A stretch of 64,000 bases of DNA from Blastomyces gilchristii SLH14081 (lineage: Eukaryota; Ascomycota; Eurotiomycetes; Onygenales; Ajellomycetaceae). Shown one piece after another: positions 11,806 through 25,745 of this stretch; within the stretch, counting starts at the first letter, position 1; every line of letters starts with the position of its first letter. The stretch spans positions 3,613,344 to 3,677,343 of the forward strand of contig NW_003101681.1 in assembly GCF_000003855.2 (NCBI RefSeq), in the 5' to 3' direction. The notes beneath the pieces were generated by a model. The model worked only from the letters and a program-made list of their open reading frames with translations, was not told where the DNA came from and made no database searches. The position numbers and the translations under genes are program-made.

Positions 11806-14800
11806 TTATTTTCTTATAGCTGCTGCAGTTTCTGATAGAATGTCTGTTAAGTATTTAATTCCTGTCTCAGTGGAGAATAAGACTCTCATATTTAATTGAT
11901 TTAAATCATACTTCTTCTTTAATCTGACTCTGAGACTATTGTATAATGTATAATGCATTACAATATACTCAGGATTTTCATTTACATTGCACAATGAGCA
12001 CTCTGTTGAATCAAATGTATCATCAAATCTTTGTATATATGATTTGAAATAATCATGTGCTAGTTTCAGCTGAATTATAGATGAGAATATTTTCTTTTTA
12101 CATTTAATTGAACAAAATTTTCACTTTGATTTTCTCTCAAATCTTGAATAATGTATACTCTTCTTTTATTTCTGTTAGCTTTCATTTCACTTATTGCAAT
12201 AAGATTCTTTTATCTTTGTCTTTATAAAGGATCAGAACACTGTTTTTTGAATAAATCTGCTTAATTCTGAACTCTTTTTTACGGCTGAATCAGCCAATTC
12301 ATTGTTGTAAATATTCATATGAGTAGAAACTTAGTCTAGATGAATTATCAGTTTTAATATTCTTCTCTTTTGAATTTTCAAAAGAGTTTAAAATGAGTTC
12401 AAGATTCATTTGATTATTATAAATCTGACTGTTCCTAAGTATTTTTAAAGCAGCTTGACTATCAGTGAATATTCATATCTCTTTTAAAATATTTTCTCTT
12501 TTATAAGATTTTATTTCAATGAGTTTAAAAGCTTTCACTATTGTAAATAGTTCAGTATCAAAGACTTCAGATTCATAGTCTAAATTTCAGAAAACTGAGA
12601 TAAAATTGATATTATCTTCAGTATATGCAATGTCTGCATCTAAGCTATTCAAATTCTCATTCTTTGAGATATCTGAGTAATTCAGAATAGAGTCTTTTAT
12701 ATTGATATTAGAGATCTTCTTTAAATACTGTTTCTATTCTCTCTCTTTAGATAGTTCATTTATTTATAAATCTATGACAGATTTCAGCTTTTCACTTCAG
12801 AGAGATATTATCTCATGATCAATATTCTCAACATTTAATGAAGAAAATTGATTTTTAATTAGTGAATATAGTCTACACAGTTGTGAGAGTATTTTCTTTA
12901 AAGCATTATTCTCATTTCAGTCAAGAAATCTATTCCAATCCAGTTCATTTCCTGAGTTAACTGGTGAAAATGAAGAAGAGACTCTTTCTCTGATTATATG
13001 ATTTAAGTTCATCTTCATAACTCTCAAAGCATAGTTCATGCAGGCCTTTTTAAATTAAATAGCAGAAGATGAAATTGATGCTTCAATTTTCATTGCTTTA
13101 ATAGAAGATGATTTAAATACTCTCAGAATTCTTCTCAAAACTCTGTTTTATAGACTTTGAAAGAGATCAGTGAAATTATCTTAATTATTTCATTAAACTT
13201 GAACTTCATAATCAGCTACTTGAATAATACAGGCTATGTATAACTGTCTCATAGTCTGAAAGAATAGATCTCTCTCAGTATTTAATAGTTTAATTATACT
13301 ATTCACTAGTCTCTCTGTCTTGATAATTCTTTGTTAAATATGATATTTTAAATTCAACTTGAAGTTTAATCATACTTCTAGTCATTTGATATTCAAACTG
13401 GGTTTAATCTCTTTATTCAAAAGAGTTAGACTTCATTGTTTCTCATTAAATCTGAAAAAAAAATAAATTAACTCAGTTTTATTCATATTAAATTGAATTA
13501 GATTGATATCTGCTCTAACAAAGATTTTATTTACTACTTTTTTAATCACTTCTAAATTCTCTTTCACTGTCTTTGAACTGTAGAGTAGATTAATATTATC
13601 TATATAACATACAAATCTCACTATTTTCATCTCTCTATTCTTCAATAGATATGCAGTGTATATTACAAATAAAACAGAGAAGATTGAAGATTCTTATGAT
13701 ACTTCTATTTTTATCTCAGTCTTATCTTGTTTCATTTCAGCAAAGAATAGTTATATAATTCTTTTAGATATAAAATAATTAACTCATTTTATTTGAGAAA
13801 GTAACAGTTTTAACATCTTGAAAGTTTGAATCCTCTTAGACTTTGAAACATGATTAAATGTATCTTTTATATTAATATAAACTGCAGTTGAGACCAGGTC
13901 TTCATGCTTTGCTACTTGAATATGATGAATAACTGAAAGAACAGTGTCAATTGCAGAATATTGTTTTCTATCTCTCATTTATTAATTAAATAGAAGAGAA
14001 TCATTAATAGAGCTTATAAAAGATAATCTAGTAGCTATTATCTTTTCTAGAATTTTTTTCAAACAGTTCAACAGAGATATTACTCTATATAACTTAGAAA
14101 TTAACGGTTTTCTATTAGGTTTTACAATGATTACTTCAGTAGATTCTCTTCAGCATTCAGAATGATAACTATTTTTTAAGAGATTGAAAATGAGCTCAAA
14201 ATCTTCATTCTTTAAGTAGGAATATATATTTTAAATAATTAAGTGATTGATTAAATCAGGCCCTGTAGCAGTTTTAATTGAACTTGAGAATATTACTGAC
14301 TCTAGTTCTTCATATATAAGCTCAGATCATTATCAGTTATTTATATTAATATATTCATGAAATGACATATTCTTCTCTTCTAAATGTGATAAGTTTTGAA
14401 AGAGAATTCTTATAAAAGCTTAACACTTTTTCTCAAAAGAGTTTGCTGTATATGATTTATTCTGAAATTCATATTCTAAGGTTGAAAGCTTTTCTACACT
14501 TCTTGTTTTAGTATAGTTAAAAGCTTTAAAAACTTTCTTTTCTTATACTTCCTTAAGAAATTTGTTTCAGTAATTTGTTTTGACTCTTTTAATATCTGAA
14601 AAATATTGATTTTAGATAGCTTTATACTCTTTATCAGATATTAAGTGATTCTTTTAATCTCTTTTAGCAGTGACTAATTGCTTTCTTTTAGAAGTGATAT
14701 TCTTATTTCATCAAGATTTGAAATACTCAGAAGACTTTTTCTTTGAAATATTTTCTCTAATATTTGTTAGAAAAATAGATGTAATCAGCTTTACTCTATT

Positions 14801-15715
14801 CTTAAGTATTTCACTTGAGATATCTTGACTTTAATTTCAATAGAGCTCACTCTTCTTTTTAGATTGCAGCTGTTTTATACTTTTTTCAACTACTTTTCAA
14901 TCAGCTTATTCAAAGTTATACTGATTAGAGAGAAGAGGATTTTCACTTCTTTATTTTTTACTCAGTTCAATATCAAATTGAATGATCTCATGACTTGATT
15001 CTGAGATTTCATTTAAATCAATAAATCAGTTTATAAGTCTTTTTTCAATTAGATTTTATAATATGAAAGTTAAATCTATAACAGATTTCTGTTTCATATC
15101 TTTTCTAAAGAATGTTTATTGATCAGACTTGTTAACTAAATCTATTGAATACTTAAAAGTTCATTCAATCAGTTTATCCACTCTTACTACTCTTATGAAT
15201 TCTGACTTTTATCAGAAATAATGTGTATTGAAGTCTTCTGCAATTATAGAGTTTTTTAAGAGAGTTATATTTAAAAATTCTGTATCAATTATTCAGATAT
15301 TATTATTTTCTTTCAATGATCTTTCATTATACATATTTATGAGTTGAATAGTATCAAACTCATTCTCTTTATCTATAATATCACTCACTAGAAAATCAGA
15401 GTCATATATAATATCAAATCTCAGATTAAATTGATATCTTGATCTCTTTCTCTCATAAATCACTACTCTTGATTGTATCTCAGATTTTTCAGAAAGAAAG
15501 TAGTAATAGCTTGAATGAGAAATGATATACTTTTACTCAGTATCAAAGTTTGATTCTTGAAGAAGTACAAAGTCAATTTTATTCAAATACAATCTGAAGA
15601 CAAGAATAAATGTAATTTGAGTTTCTATTCACATTATTTTGAATAAATGTGATTTTTGAAGAGTGTTTAAACTTTTTTTATTATTTTTATTGTATATTCA
15701 TACTAAAAGAGAGTG
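11806..15715 (-). pseudogene. LINE-1 ORF2: endonuclease-RT-RNase H, degraded
   Basis: Read leftward from about 15715. An AP-type endonuclease comes first, with a DFNTHY block (family GDFN-x-HH) near 15240. The reverse transcriptase lies at about 14400-13430: a YINIKDTFNHVS block at 13784-13978 (palm A) and CYIDNINLLYSS at 13433-13645 (palm C, with D-to-N in Y-x-DD). RNase H is near 12750-12300, with E in DTELF and D in FTDSQAAL. A C-terminal finger like C-x2-C-x5-EH, partly lost, precedes the stop at 11806. It would nick target DNA and copy the LINE RNA. Stop codons abound. Confidence 0.82.
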
Positions 15716-15779
15716 AAGATAGAGTAGAATCTAATCAGTATTATCAGATTGTAGCTTATAACTATTTTGAAAAACAGGA

Positions 15780-17329
15780 ATCTTAACTGTTTATATTCTA
15801 TCAAGTTTATTATCAGAGTCATTTCTCAATTCTCTAATCTTAACAGATGTTTGAGAATTCAAATTCTGTTTACATTTAGCTGAAGAATTGAAGTTTGAAG
15901 ATTTAAATAGTTAAGAGTTACTTCTTTTTAAGCTTACAGCTGTAGATTTACTGGCTTGACTTTTCTCTTCAGTTTTAGATTTACTTTGAGCTTCATCTTT
16001 TCTTCAGTTCTTCTGAGTTCTTGAAGTAAATACATATTCTTTTGAGCTAGATGCATCTTTTTCTTTGCACTTAATGCATTTAAGCAGAGTATATTAACAT
16101 ATTTCATATCTTTCTAAGCATGTTTCATACTTATGCTCACTAGTGTTATAATCTCTAGCGCAGAATATGTATTTTGAGTCTCTGAAATAAGAGATTACAA
16201 AGTGTTCATATCTTTGACAGTTTGAACACTGTGTTTGAGCTTTGAGATTCATTCTTGAGTCTTTGTATTTATGAACTCTCATTTTCAAATCTGCTCCTCA
16301 TACTTCAGAGATTCTTGATTATTCAAGTGTCTTTATATACACTAGAATAGAGACATTTCTTCTACTTTATCTGAACTTAATTGAATTAAGTTATACAGAC
16401 TCTTTTCTCAGTTGAATAGAATTGTATTCTTCTAATTCATTTTAAAGAAGTAGTATTTCTTTCTCACAGTCAAAGATTTCAACTGAAATATTATAAAGAA
16501 TGAATTTATCTCACTTTTCATCTCTCTCAGATAGAATTATTATATTCAGTAGAGATTCTATTACTGATTTTCAGAGATTCTTCTTCTGAATGAGAAATTC
16601 TGCACTGAATTCAGGCATTGTAGTCAAAATTATGGAATTTTCAAAGAATGATAAGTCAATTGAATCTGTAACTGATTTTTAAACTTCAATCTCAGTTATT
16701 AACTAAGAAAAGAACTGCTGATTAATTTCATTTCTAATTCTGAATATAAGATTTCAGTTTAGCTTGTCTCATTGCAAGATGCTCTGATTTGAGACTTTGA
16801 GAATAAGTCTTCTATTTCTGAAGATTTAAAAGTCTTTCTCTTTTTATATATTTTTCTCTTCTTTTCCATGAACAGAGATCTGAGTAATATTCCTCTCAGT
16901 TTGCTCAGAATTTTGAGCAGACTTTGAGATATCAGGTTTAGAGACAGCAGATTCTGCTGCTTAAGTATATATTTTCTTCTGAGTTCAAGAAGAAGAAGAA
17001 GAAGTAGAAGATGAAAAAGAGTCAGTGATTATACTAGCAGTTTTCAATGTTTTTTAAATTATGTTTGAAATTCCAAGTTTGAACTTGATCATCTCTTATA
17101 GTTGTCTAGTCTGAGTATGAAGAATTAATAGAACTTCTTCATTCTTCTCACTCAGACACTGTTGTTCAAGAATTTTACTTACTTTTTCAAGTTTCTGTAT
17201 TTCAAGAACTTGTTGTTTCTCTATTTCTTTCTTCTTTCTTCTCTTTAGAATTTCAATCTCAGAAACAGTATCTGAGAAAACATCTTTTTTCACATTAACT
17301 GAGTATAATCTTCTACTCATTTTACTCAC
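15780..17329 (-). pseudogene. LINE-1 ORF1: gag-like RNA-binding protein, degraded
   Basis: The start is placed at the ATG at 17329, after which 77 codons are open and rich in Lys/Glu (coiled-coil-like). A zinc-knuckle region at 16094-16288 shows CSNCQRYEH followed by Y in place of the last Cys, then a second Cys/His cluster, as in ORF1 of fungal LINEs. The C-terminal part is Ser/Lys-rich. It would bind LINE RNA to form the retrotransposition particle. Numerous stops interrupt it. Confidence 0.72.
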
Positions 17330-18064
17330 TGAATGAAAAGTTGATTAGACTGTTTCAATTGAGAGATTTATTAGTCTATTTTCAATTGAAAGATTGGTCA
17401 GACTATTTCAAAAGAAGAATGAAAGGCTTTTATATATAAAATATCTGATTTTTTTCACACTAGTTCAGTAACTAGATTAGATTTTTGAAAAGAATCTAAT
17501 AAACTAAAATTGATTTTTAAGAAAATTCAATAAAATCTTTATAAACTCTTTCTTGAAATACAGTGAGAAAAAGTATGATATTAATTAATAATAAACTAGA
17601 TGATATAACAGTTTTTAAGAGAAAAACTGATAAAAAATAAGTCAATTTTTTGCAGAGAAATTGATTAAAACTATTCAATTTTATTCAAAATTATTCAATT
17701 CTTCTCACACAACAAGTGTGCAACTCAAATCAGTTAATAAAGAGTGTAAAAAAGAATTAAGTATTAATAAAAGCTCTTCAGTCACTGAAAAAGTAATTCT
17801 TACTTAAAAGAATATGAAATTATAACAGAAAATAACTCTATTTTTAATTCTTTATAAGAATATTATATAAAACTCAGAGAAAAACATCTTACTTTTTCAA
17901 GAGAAGTAAAAAACTAATTCTAAAATCTGTTTTTTTATATTAACTGCTGTAGAAGAATGAGATAGAAACTGCTAAAATATACACTACTGTATACTCTCTA
18001 TCAAGACTTTTTCTCTTCAGAGTTTTAATATTATAGAGAATATAAGCCTGTTTCTATATAATAA
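17330..18064 (-). other. LINE-1 5' leader, proximal part
   Basis: About 735 very AT-rich bases between the ORF1 start and the B1 insertion. I see no domain or repeat in it. It becomes continuous with 26340 onward when B1 and its 4-bp duplication ATAA are removed. Confidence 0.5.
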
Positions 18065-18231
18065 TGTAATTCAAAGGTTGCTTGAGCCAGCGTACGATTA
18101 CAGGCGTACGCCGGCTTCTTATATACTGTACACTAAATTAATTGATGGCTGCTATGGCTTCTTTACATTCGTATGCAAGTTCAGAAGCGGCTGTGTTATT
18201 ATTCAGTGATTGTATGTTCTTTCAAATCATA
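18065..18231 (-). repeat. B1 3' LTR (167 bp)
   Basis: Plus strand begins TGTAATTCAAAGG and ends CAAATCATA, the mutated complement of a TG...CA LTR with the inverted ends TGTGATTC/GAATCACA. It retains GC-rich palindromes (GGCGTACGCC) amid AT-rich neighbours. Confidence 0.88.
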
Positions 18232-18419
18232 TCCTTCTTCATCAGATTCAGTCATGCTCATGTGACCATGTTATATACTCTAGCTTCATGCGGATTAGCT
18301 TGCCACTAGTGTTTCATAATTATATAATCTATCTCTGATTCAGCTAGCATTCTGTATACACTCTTACAAAGAAACTTTCACTATATTACATCTCTTATTC
18401 ACTAACTTTTCTCATTCTT

Positions 18420-20280
18420 CAATGATCTTCTTCATCATCATCATCATTGAATGCTATCATCTTATTCAAGATTTCTATCTCTTCTTCTGCTTAACTCTTT
18501 CTATCTGTTCATCTATCACATTGTATATATTCCTGGCAATGGCCTTTCATTTCTACAACAAGTGTCATTATAGTGCTCATACTAGGCAGTTTATTAGCAA
18601 TAAGTGTAATGCATTGTGAAACATGATCAGAACTTGTTTATCTTCTATTAATTATCAGAATGTATTATCATGAATGACACATCTTTCTTATCTTTTTATA
18701 CACTCTCAAATGTTTTTCCTCTCAGTAGACTTCTGATTTTGTTTTCTGACACAATTTTGCATAGATGCAGATGCTGATATATTTGTTTTTATTCACATAG
18801 AATCTTCACATATTGACAGATCTGCATCTGCTGATGATAGTGAACTCAATATTGAATCATTGATCAAGAACTTGAAGAATGTGATAATGAAGAAATTATC
18901 TGTATCATGTGTGACCAGATGTCTCATATTCTCTTCTATCTCTTTTATCACTTCTTTCTCTACTGCTTCCTTCTCTGTTTCTTTCTCTGCCACTTCTTCT
19001 CAATCTTCTACACTTGCTTCTGTGTCTGGTTCTCCCGCTCCTGCTACCTCTATTCCCGCGACTCTCACTCCTGCTACTTCTGCTCCCATCACTGCCTTCA
19101 TTACTAGCTCTCTCTGTTTCAAGAAGATGTTGCATAGGCTCAGTGAATCACATTTCTCAGTGTGTACACTTCTACTCTTCTTACTAATCTCTAGAATAAT
19201 TTATTATATAAAGACAGTGTATAATATGACTATCTGAAGCTCAGTTACAGATACTGATTATTACATTTATTTTAAATATTCATGATAAGATAATTATTTA
19301 TTCATATCAGAGAATCACTCTCTCTCTCAACAGTATTAAGATTATAAGTCTTTTTCTTTTTCATCTTTTCTTTCTGACACTGATTTTTCTGTTCTTAGAA
19401 GAAATTATTATAGATTTTATTATACACAAAGTCATGATATTCACAGATATCAAGAAACTTGTTATAACTGTAAAGTTCAATATTACAGAGACATCTGCTC
19501 TGATGAATTTCTTCAGAATAATAGATCTATATCAGTCTATTCTCTGATATCTATTGTTCAACTTCATGATGCAGACAAAAGATATCTATGTTTTCAGAAA
19601 CAGAAATGCAGATGTCATACTCTTTTACACCTGCAGACATGAGGCTTGTATATCTTGTCTGAGATGTTGTTATGAGAATGAGCTATTTGCATGCTGTATT
19701 CTGCTTTCTACATTTCTCTGTATCTCTCTCTCAATTTCTGAGAAGCCTTGTGCATGTTGTAATTACATGTACAACTTTAAGATCAGTGAGTATTCATTTA
19801 ATAACTATTCTCATCTCTGATTTTGCAGTTTTCATACATTAACAATGATTCTTAGTTGCTCTGACATTAGAGATCATTCTAATCAAAGATGATAACACTG
19901 CTGAGACTACTCTCTCTTACTCTCAAGCTTCTCTCATTGCTTTCTCTTTCTTCTCTGTGAGAAAGATTGTGTGTATACTAAATCATAAGTGTTCAGTCTC
20001 AGATAACTTCTGTCATTGTTCATCTGATTCTGTGTCTTCTTCTTCTTTCATTTCTTCTGTCTCTGTTCTTTCTGTTCTGGCTTCTGATTCTATAAGTTCT
20101 GCACTCTTCTTCAATTTTTCTACACATACATGTACACATTTCTATATTGGCATTTCAGTCAATCTTGTGATAAATAACAATAATGTCATATACAGAGTAG
20201 TAGAGAAATCAGAGATATATACAGTGTTGTTATAAGAGTAGCTTACAGCTCTCAAATTTCTTACAGATCTCAAGTTTTGA
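18420..20280 (+). pseudogene. Antisense ORF region in B1 tail
   Basis: This reads on the strand opposite to gag-pol. The open frame 18860-19237 (extending upstream without a stop to about 18779) is Ser/Thr/Pro-rich and ends in a hydrophobic stretch. A zinc-knuckle-like CYNCKVQ...C segment lies near 19458-19500. A Cys-rich frame (19554-19820) has repeated C-x2-C spacing. A last frame (19957-20280) ends with a short helix-forming tail and a stop shared in position by B2 and B3. Frames differ between blocks, so it is broken here. The same blocks in the same order occur in B2 and partly in B3/B4. The function is unknown; a nucleic-acid-binding protein is possible. Confidence 0.5.
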
Positions 20281-20646
20281 CATTTTCTTTGTTTTTAACA
20301 TTTCTCAGATGATGTGATGTTGAAAATAGATTAAACATGTGACATATGAAAATGAATGAAATATATATAATAATATTTGTCTTTTGCAGCTGACTCTTAC
20401 AGTTAATGATCAATTCATTATCTCTTTTCTTTTCTTATGCTTTTTCTTTATCTGCTAGTCACTACTCTTACATGACCTCTATATAATACAGTGTTCAGTG
20501 ACTAGGTTCAGCAGCTTTCATCTTGTGATTCAGTCTCATGCATTATACTGTCTCTCTTCACTTACTTAGATTACTACAGTAAACAGCTCATTGAAACTAA
20601 TCTTACCTGATCTCTGAGCATTCTCAGAGATTGAGATGACTTGATC

Positions 20647-23600
20647 TCACATATCTGTAAATGTTTCAGATAGTTCATCCTCTGTGATCTTTGCAATTGA
20701 ACTGATATAAACAGTCAAATTCAACTCTGAATCTCTTTTTCTTCTGTGATCTGACTCATATACAAGTCTGCTACTTTGAGACTGCTCTTTGTCATGTTGC
20801 ATCTACTATCTGTGATATGTTATTGTATGATCAGCTACAGTCTCATCACTTATTAAAGTATAATATTTATCTGATTTCTTCATTACTTTTCATTCTTTTC
20901 TTATAATTATGAAAAGATCAGAATAAGTGAGATTATCTGATTTATAAGCATCTATGATTTCTCTTACTTTATGAGACTTTTTAATTATAAGTCTCTTCTT
21001 TTTCAACACTGATAATAGTGCTGTAGATGATTATAATTCACTCAGATCTTACATCTTTACTTTTATAAGTCATGAATTATTTATTAAGTTGTGTAAGATT
21101 TATCCCTCTGATTCTTTCAATGTGTATGTTCTCAGAGAATGTAATTTAAGTATTTTATATGACTCAAATCACCTAGATTGAAACTTCTCAGAACTCTCAT
21201 TGTGTATAAGAACTTACATTCTTATCTTGAGACTTGATTTCTTAACTAGTGAGTCTTATATTCTTTTCAATTGAATTGCTTAGTTCAGAAGTAACTTGTT
21301 AGCTTTTGTGTGTGTGTGGCTGATCTTCTTCAATCTTGATTCTGCATCTGTGACTGTTGCATCTGCAACTACTGTTCCTGCTGTGTTCATAACTGATACT
21401 TTCTTTCCCATCTTTTTCAAAGCATTCTCCAGGATGCGCGGATGCAATTCATACAACAGATAGAATGATGAATACTTGAAGACTGCATACTATTGACTTC
21501 ACATGATCAATAGCACCTGCCCGAGATATTAATCTCACAGTCTTGTAGACTTGCTCACTAGATATTTCATCAGCATATTGCTCAAGATTTCATTCAAGTG
21601 TTTCATCTTCTCATTCATCTGCAGATGATATGACATTGTTCTACAATATCTTGTCTGTAACTGGCTCATGAAATACCTCACTACTTCTTCTATAAGATTC
21701 ACATCATTATCAGTTAGAATCTCACATAGCAATTCATAGTTAATATAGATCTCATCATATAGAAACTTTATCATCATCTTCTCTATTATCTCTGAAACTG
21801 CTTTCATAACTGACCAGTCAGTAGTATAATCAATAGTAGTGATTATTCATCAATTTTCATTTGATATTCATAATAATATATCTATGAGATTCACTCTTCA
21901 TTGTTTGAACAGTTGTATCATACACTTCATCTGATATTATACTTTCTCACATTCTAATCCTTTCTTAGATTCTTTCATAATCTGATAATTCAGACAATGA
22001 GTGTATATCTGAATGTTCTCAGCCATACTTGGCCAGTATGCTCTTGATTTGAGTATATTCATAAGTTCAGAACTGTCTAAGTGACTGAATTCCTTGTGCA
22101 TGTGAGTCATCAAGTTGTATCTAAATAAATGTTCTAAATAGCGAGCTTCTGTATATTCTAGATTATGATAAAGCATAACATCATTTTTCAATTTTCTCAG
22201 CTTGAAGTTTGAAAGCATCTCTTCTACTACTTTTACAAGACACTTGTCATCTAACATCTTGTCATTCTTCAAGTGAGAGATCATTGCATTCACTTATTCT
22301 GATTTCTTACACTCTTTCAGTGTATTTAACATGAACTTCTCTTATACCTGGTTCACAGAACTCTCATTTATGAAATCAGGTCTGTAACTGATTGTATCAG
22401 ATATCACAGCATTCAATTTCTTTCAGTATTTAATTTGAAGATTATACACTTAAAACTCTGAGATTTAACATACTAAGTATTTGAAAGATTTTGTTATTAA
22501 TTATAGATAAATGAGACTTTTATGATATATGATCACTGTTATTGTATATTTATTATTAATATATCTATTTCACAACATCAGTGCATGCTTAATCACTAGT
22601 AATTTCTTTTCATACACTGAGTAATTGAGTTCAGTATCTGATAGTTTTCTATTATTATACATTACCAGGTGCAGCTTGCTGTTCTTACTCTTCTGTAGAA
22701 GAGTGCCTCTGATAGTCTATTCAGATGCATCTATCTCAATGTAGAAAGATTTATTATAATCTAATTGAATAAGTACTGAGAATATTGTTACATATTCTCT
22801 CAGTGTGAGAAAAGCCTCTTCATATGCAGTATTTCAGATGATTGAATGAAACTTCTTCTTTTACAGATTTGTATCTGTTTCTCTTAAAAGATCTGAGAGT
22901 GATACAGATATTTATATAAAATCCTTGATAAATCTGCAGTAATATGCAGTCAACTTAAGAAACTATTGTATATAATGTACATTTCTCAGCCATGGCTAAT
23001 TCACTATAATATTTAATTTCTTCAGAATAGAGTATATACAGTTATTACTTACTACATGTTCTATAAACTTTAACTCTTCTATTTTACACACATACTTTGT
23101 TGATTTAATATAGAGCTTATACTCTGTCAGAGTTGTAAGCACTTTATCAAGATACTTCAGATGTTCATTGTATAAGTTTAAAAAGACTAGAATGTTATTA
23201 AAATATATAAGATATGAGATTTCATTCTATTTATAAAGAATCATATTCATCATCATTTGAAAGATGATGAGTGCATTTATCAGACTGAATAGCATTGTCA
23301 GGAATTTGAACTTCTCTTATTATATATTAAATGCAGTTCACAGAACTGATAGTTTATTCACACAGATCTGTCAGTATTCTGAGAGAAGATTGATCTTTGA
23401 TAGATATCAGGCATTTTCAACTGTATTTAACTGTTATTGAATTCATGATAGTGAATATTCATTCTTGATTATAAGCTTATTAAGTATGTGATAATTAATA
23501 CACATTCATCACTTCTCACTCATCTTTTTCATGAATAGAACTGAGAAGCCTCACATACTTGATGAGAATTATATGAGATCATATTCTAGAAGATCTGTGA

Positions 23601-24497
23601 TCTGACACTTCTGTTCTTCAAGATGCATTTGTGACAGAGAGTATGCATTTTGATTGACTGGTTTTACATTCTCTGTGTCAATCTCATGTACAAATGCTTG
23701 TTTCAGTAGTAATTCTGATGAAAGATCTGTTCAGAAGATCTTCTCATATTTCTTCAGAAGCTTCTTCATGCACTTATACTCTTATATATTCTTTATCTTA
23801 GTTTTCTCTGCTTTCAGATTCTGTATGACATACAGAATGCTTTCAGATGAGATCTTGTGAATTGTTCTCTTTACTTATTAATGTATAAGCAGATTTAATT
23901 CTTCTATATCAGAGATGTGAAATGTTCTTCTCATATCAGTTGATAGAATTGTATGCACTGTTTTCTTCTTATCAATTAACTGTATATAGCACATACATCA
24001 TTAAATCTGCAAATTGAACCTTTAAAATCAATCAAGTTTAAGAATAAGATTGTATTTCACATTCTGCAGCTCTCACACTCAAATATAGCAAGATGATTCT
24101 TCAAAGTGCAAGAGAACTCTTACTCTTACTAGTGATATTAAATATTAATTATCAGATAATCTTATATATCAGGAATTCTTTACTCAGCAGACCTCTTTCA
24201 GTCTTCAGATCATATAATTATTAATATATTATATAAAAGCTTCTGTATCTGCTAATACTTTTACAGCCATCTCTCAATTCTTATTCAAGTGCTCTTTATA
24301 CATTAACATTTCAGGCTCTAAGAAATTGAGATAAGTATCTGCTTCATTATTCTCATCTTCATCTCATTCAGAATTCTGCTTTCTCTTGATATTCACAGAA
24401 TTCAGAGAGTCATGTAATACAGACATCTCTTTTACTTTGAAAACTTTTCATAGAACATCAGTGAGTGTCTTCAAGCTCACTGATTCTGCTAGTTTTT
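20647..24497 (-). pseudogene. B1 pol: protease-RT-RNase H-integrase, degraded
   Basis: Minus-strand pol colinear with B3 pol. The protease triad near 24260 reads DTE (Gly to Glu). RT and RNase H lie between about 23700 and 22400. The integrase zinc-binding domain is open at 21937-22293 (HKEFSH...THCLNYQ, with one Cys of the C-x2-C pair lost), and integrase core is open at 21535-21807. An Ala/Val-rich linker (about 21340-21400) and a GPY/F-type C-terminus follow. Stops are mostly TGA. Expression would need a -1 shift at 24492-24498. Confidence 0.82.
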
Positions 24498-24498
24498 T
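24489..24498 (-). promoter_or_regulatory. B1 -1 frameshift site (A AAA AAC + stop)
   Basis: On the minus strand, codons TCA AAA AAC TAG at the gag end contain the heptamer A AAA AAC (24492-24498) followed at once by the gag stop. A -1 slip moves into pol. The same arrangement is at 44852-44861 (B2) and 59397-59406 (B3). Confidence 0.75.
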
Positions 24499-25745
24499 GA
24501 CTCTCTTGCTTCTCTTGACTGTGTACACTGTGTGTAATCTTTTATATCATGATTTTGATGTCTGCAGTTGAAGCAAGCTCAATGCTTATAATATCAAAAT
24601 TCTCACTCAGAGAATTTCTTTTTCAGAGAATTCAGTGCTTTAATAATAACATTTAAATCTAGATTCATTGTATCTGAGTGTGTGACTTGTGTTATAGAAG
24701 TCTGATTATTTATTCTCTGCTAAGATATACTCAATTACAGTATTTTCTGTTATAATTGACTGACTTGTTTCTATACAATGAGAATATTGTATACTTCTTT
24801 CACTGTGTCTGATTATAAGATTAAGTATTTTCATTTCACTCTCAACTCAGATATAAGATCATGAATAAAGATCTGTAAATAAAAAGATGTTAAAAGCTCT
24901 TCATTCAACACAAGATAGTGTAAACTGAAGTATGTAAAGTATGATGTAAGATCACTCACTTATCTACACTCAGTGAAGCATTTATAACACTTATCTCATA
25001 TATTTACTTTCTCAAAGTTATATAAGATTCATTTGAAAAACTCAGTTCATATTCATGAGAATGAATATTATTCTAAGTCTGTGAGATTCATCTTTTCATC
25101 AGTCATTTATAATGACTTTACTTTTTTATGTAGAAATGTAGCAGATTTTAAGACTTGTTAAAATTTCATTAACTATCTGTCTGTAAGTTTGCATTCAATC
25201 TGATAATATAATTGCATCTGACTTAGTCAGCTGATTACAGCATTATTTTTTCAGTCATTATTAAAGCTTAATAACTCTGACAGATCTTCTGACTTGATAT
25301 ATTTCATACTCAGATTCTTATTCTACACAGCAGTCTCTGGTAATATATACACTTCTGAAGAGATTATGAACAATTATGATAAGATCTTCAGATTCAGTGT
25401 AGTTATCTATCTGTATAAATATTTGATCTCTTACTACAGATCTAAGACCTGATTTTCTCTATTCTTATTGATGATAATAATTGCATCAGTGAAGCTCTTC
25501 ATAGTAGATACTTAATCCGCAGTGAGTATCAATTATTGTTTGACTGCTGCCTCAGTCTGTCACTGTGTACACAAGGCCTTGATCTCATTTAGAATTCTCA
25601 TACACATACAGAGCTTTGATTCCAGTTCAGTGATTTCAGCTGTTTTTCTTACTACTTCAAGTAAATCCTCTGAGAGATTCTGCATATCTTTCATTTCAGG
25701 TAGTAGAGAAGAGTGTTATTTGTATTAACTAGAGAAGATATTCAT
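24489..25745 (-). pseudogene. B1 gag, degraded
   Basis: Minus-strand gag, ATG at 25745, stop at 24489-24491. An N-terminal helical region (open 25522-25728 as an opposite-strand shadow) is followed by a capsid-like region and a CCHC knuckle near 24520-24570 in which one Cys has become Tyr. The last sense codons AAA AAC precede TAG, forming the slippery site. Stops interrupt the frame. Confidence 0.75.

Noticed and set aside
18905..19135. Arg/Ser-rich frames (also 57222-57428 and 50284-50478) resembling an RS-domain protein
   Set aside because: They are mirror frames of the Ser/Thr-rich antisense ORF blocks; low-complexity TCT/AGA content produces RS on one strand and S/L-rich protein on the other. 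The frame with longer extent and matching neighbours is the other strand.
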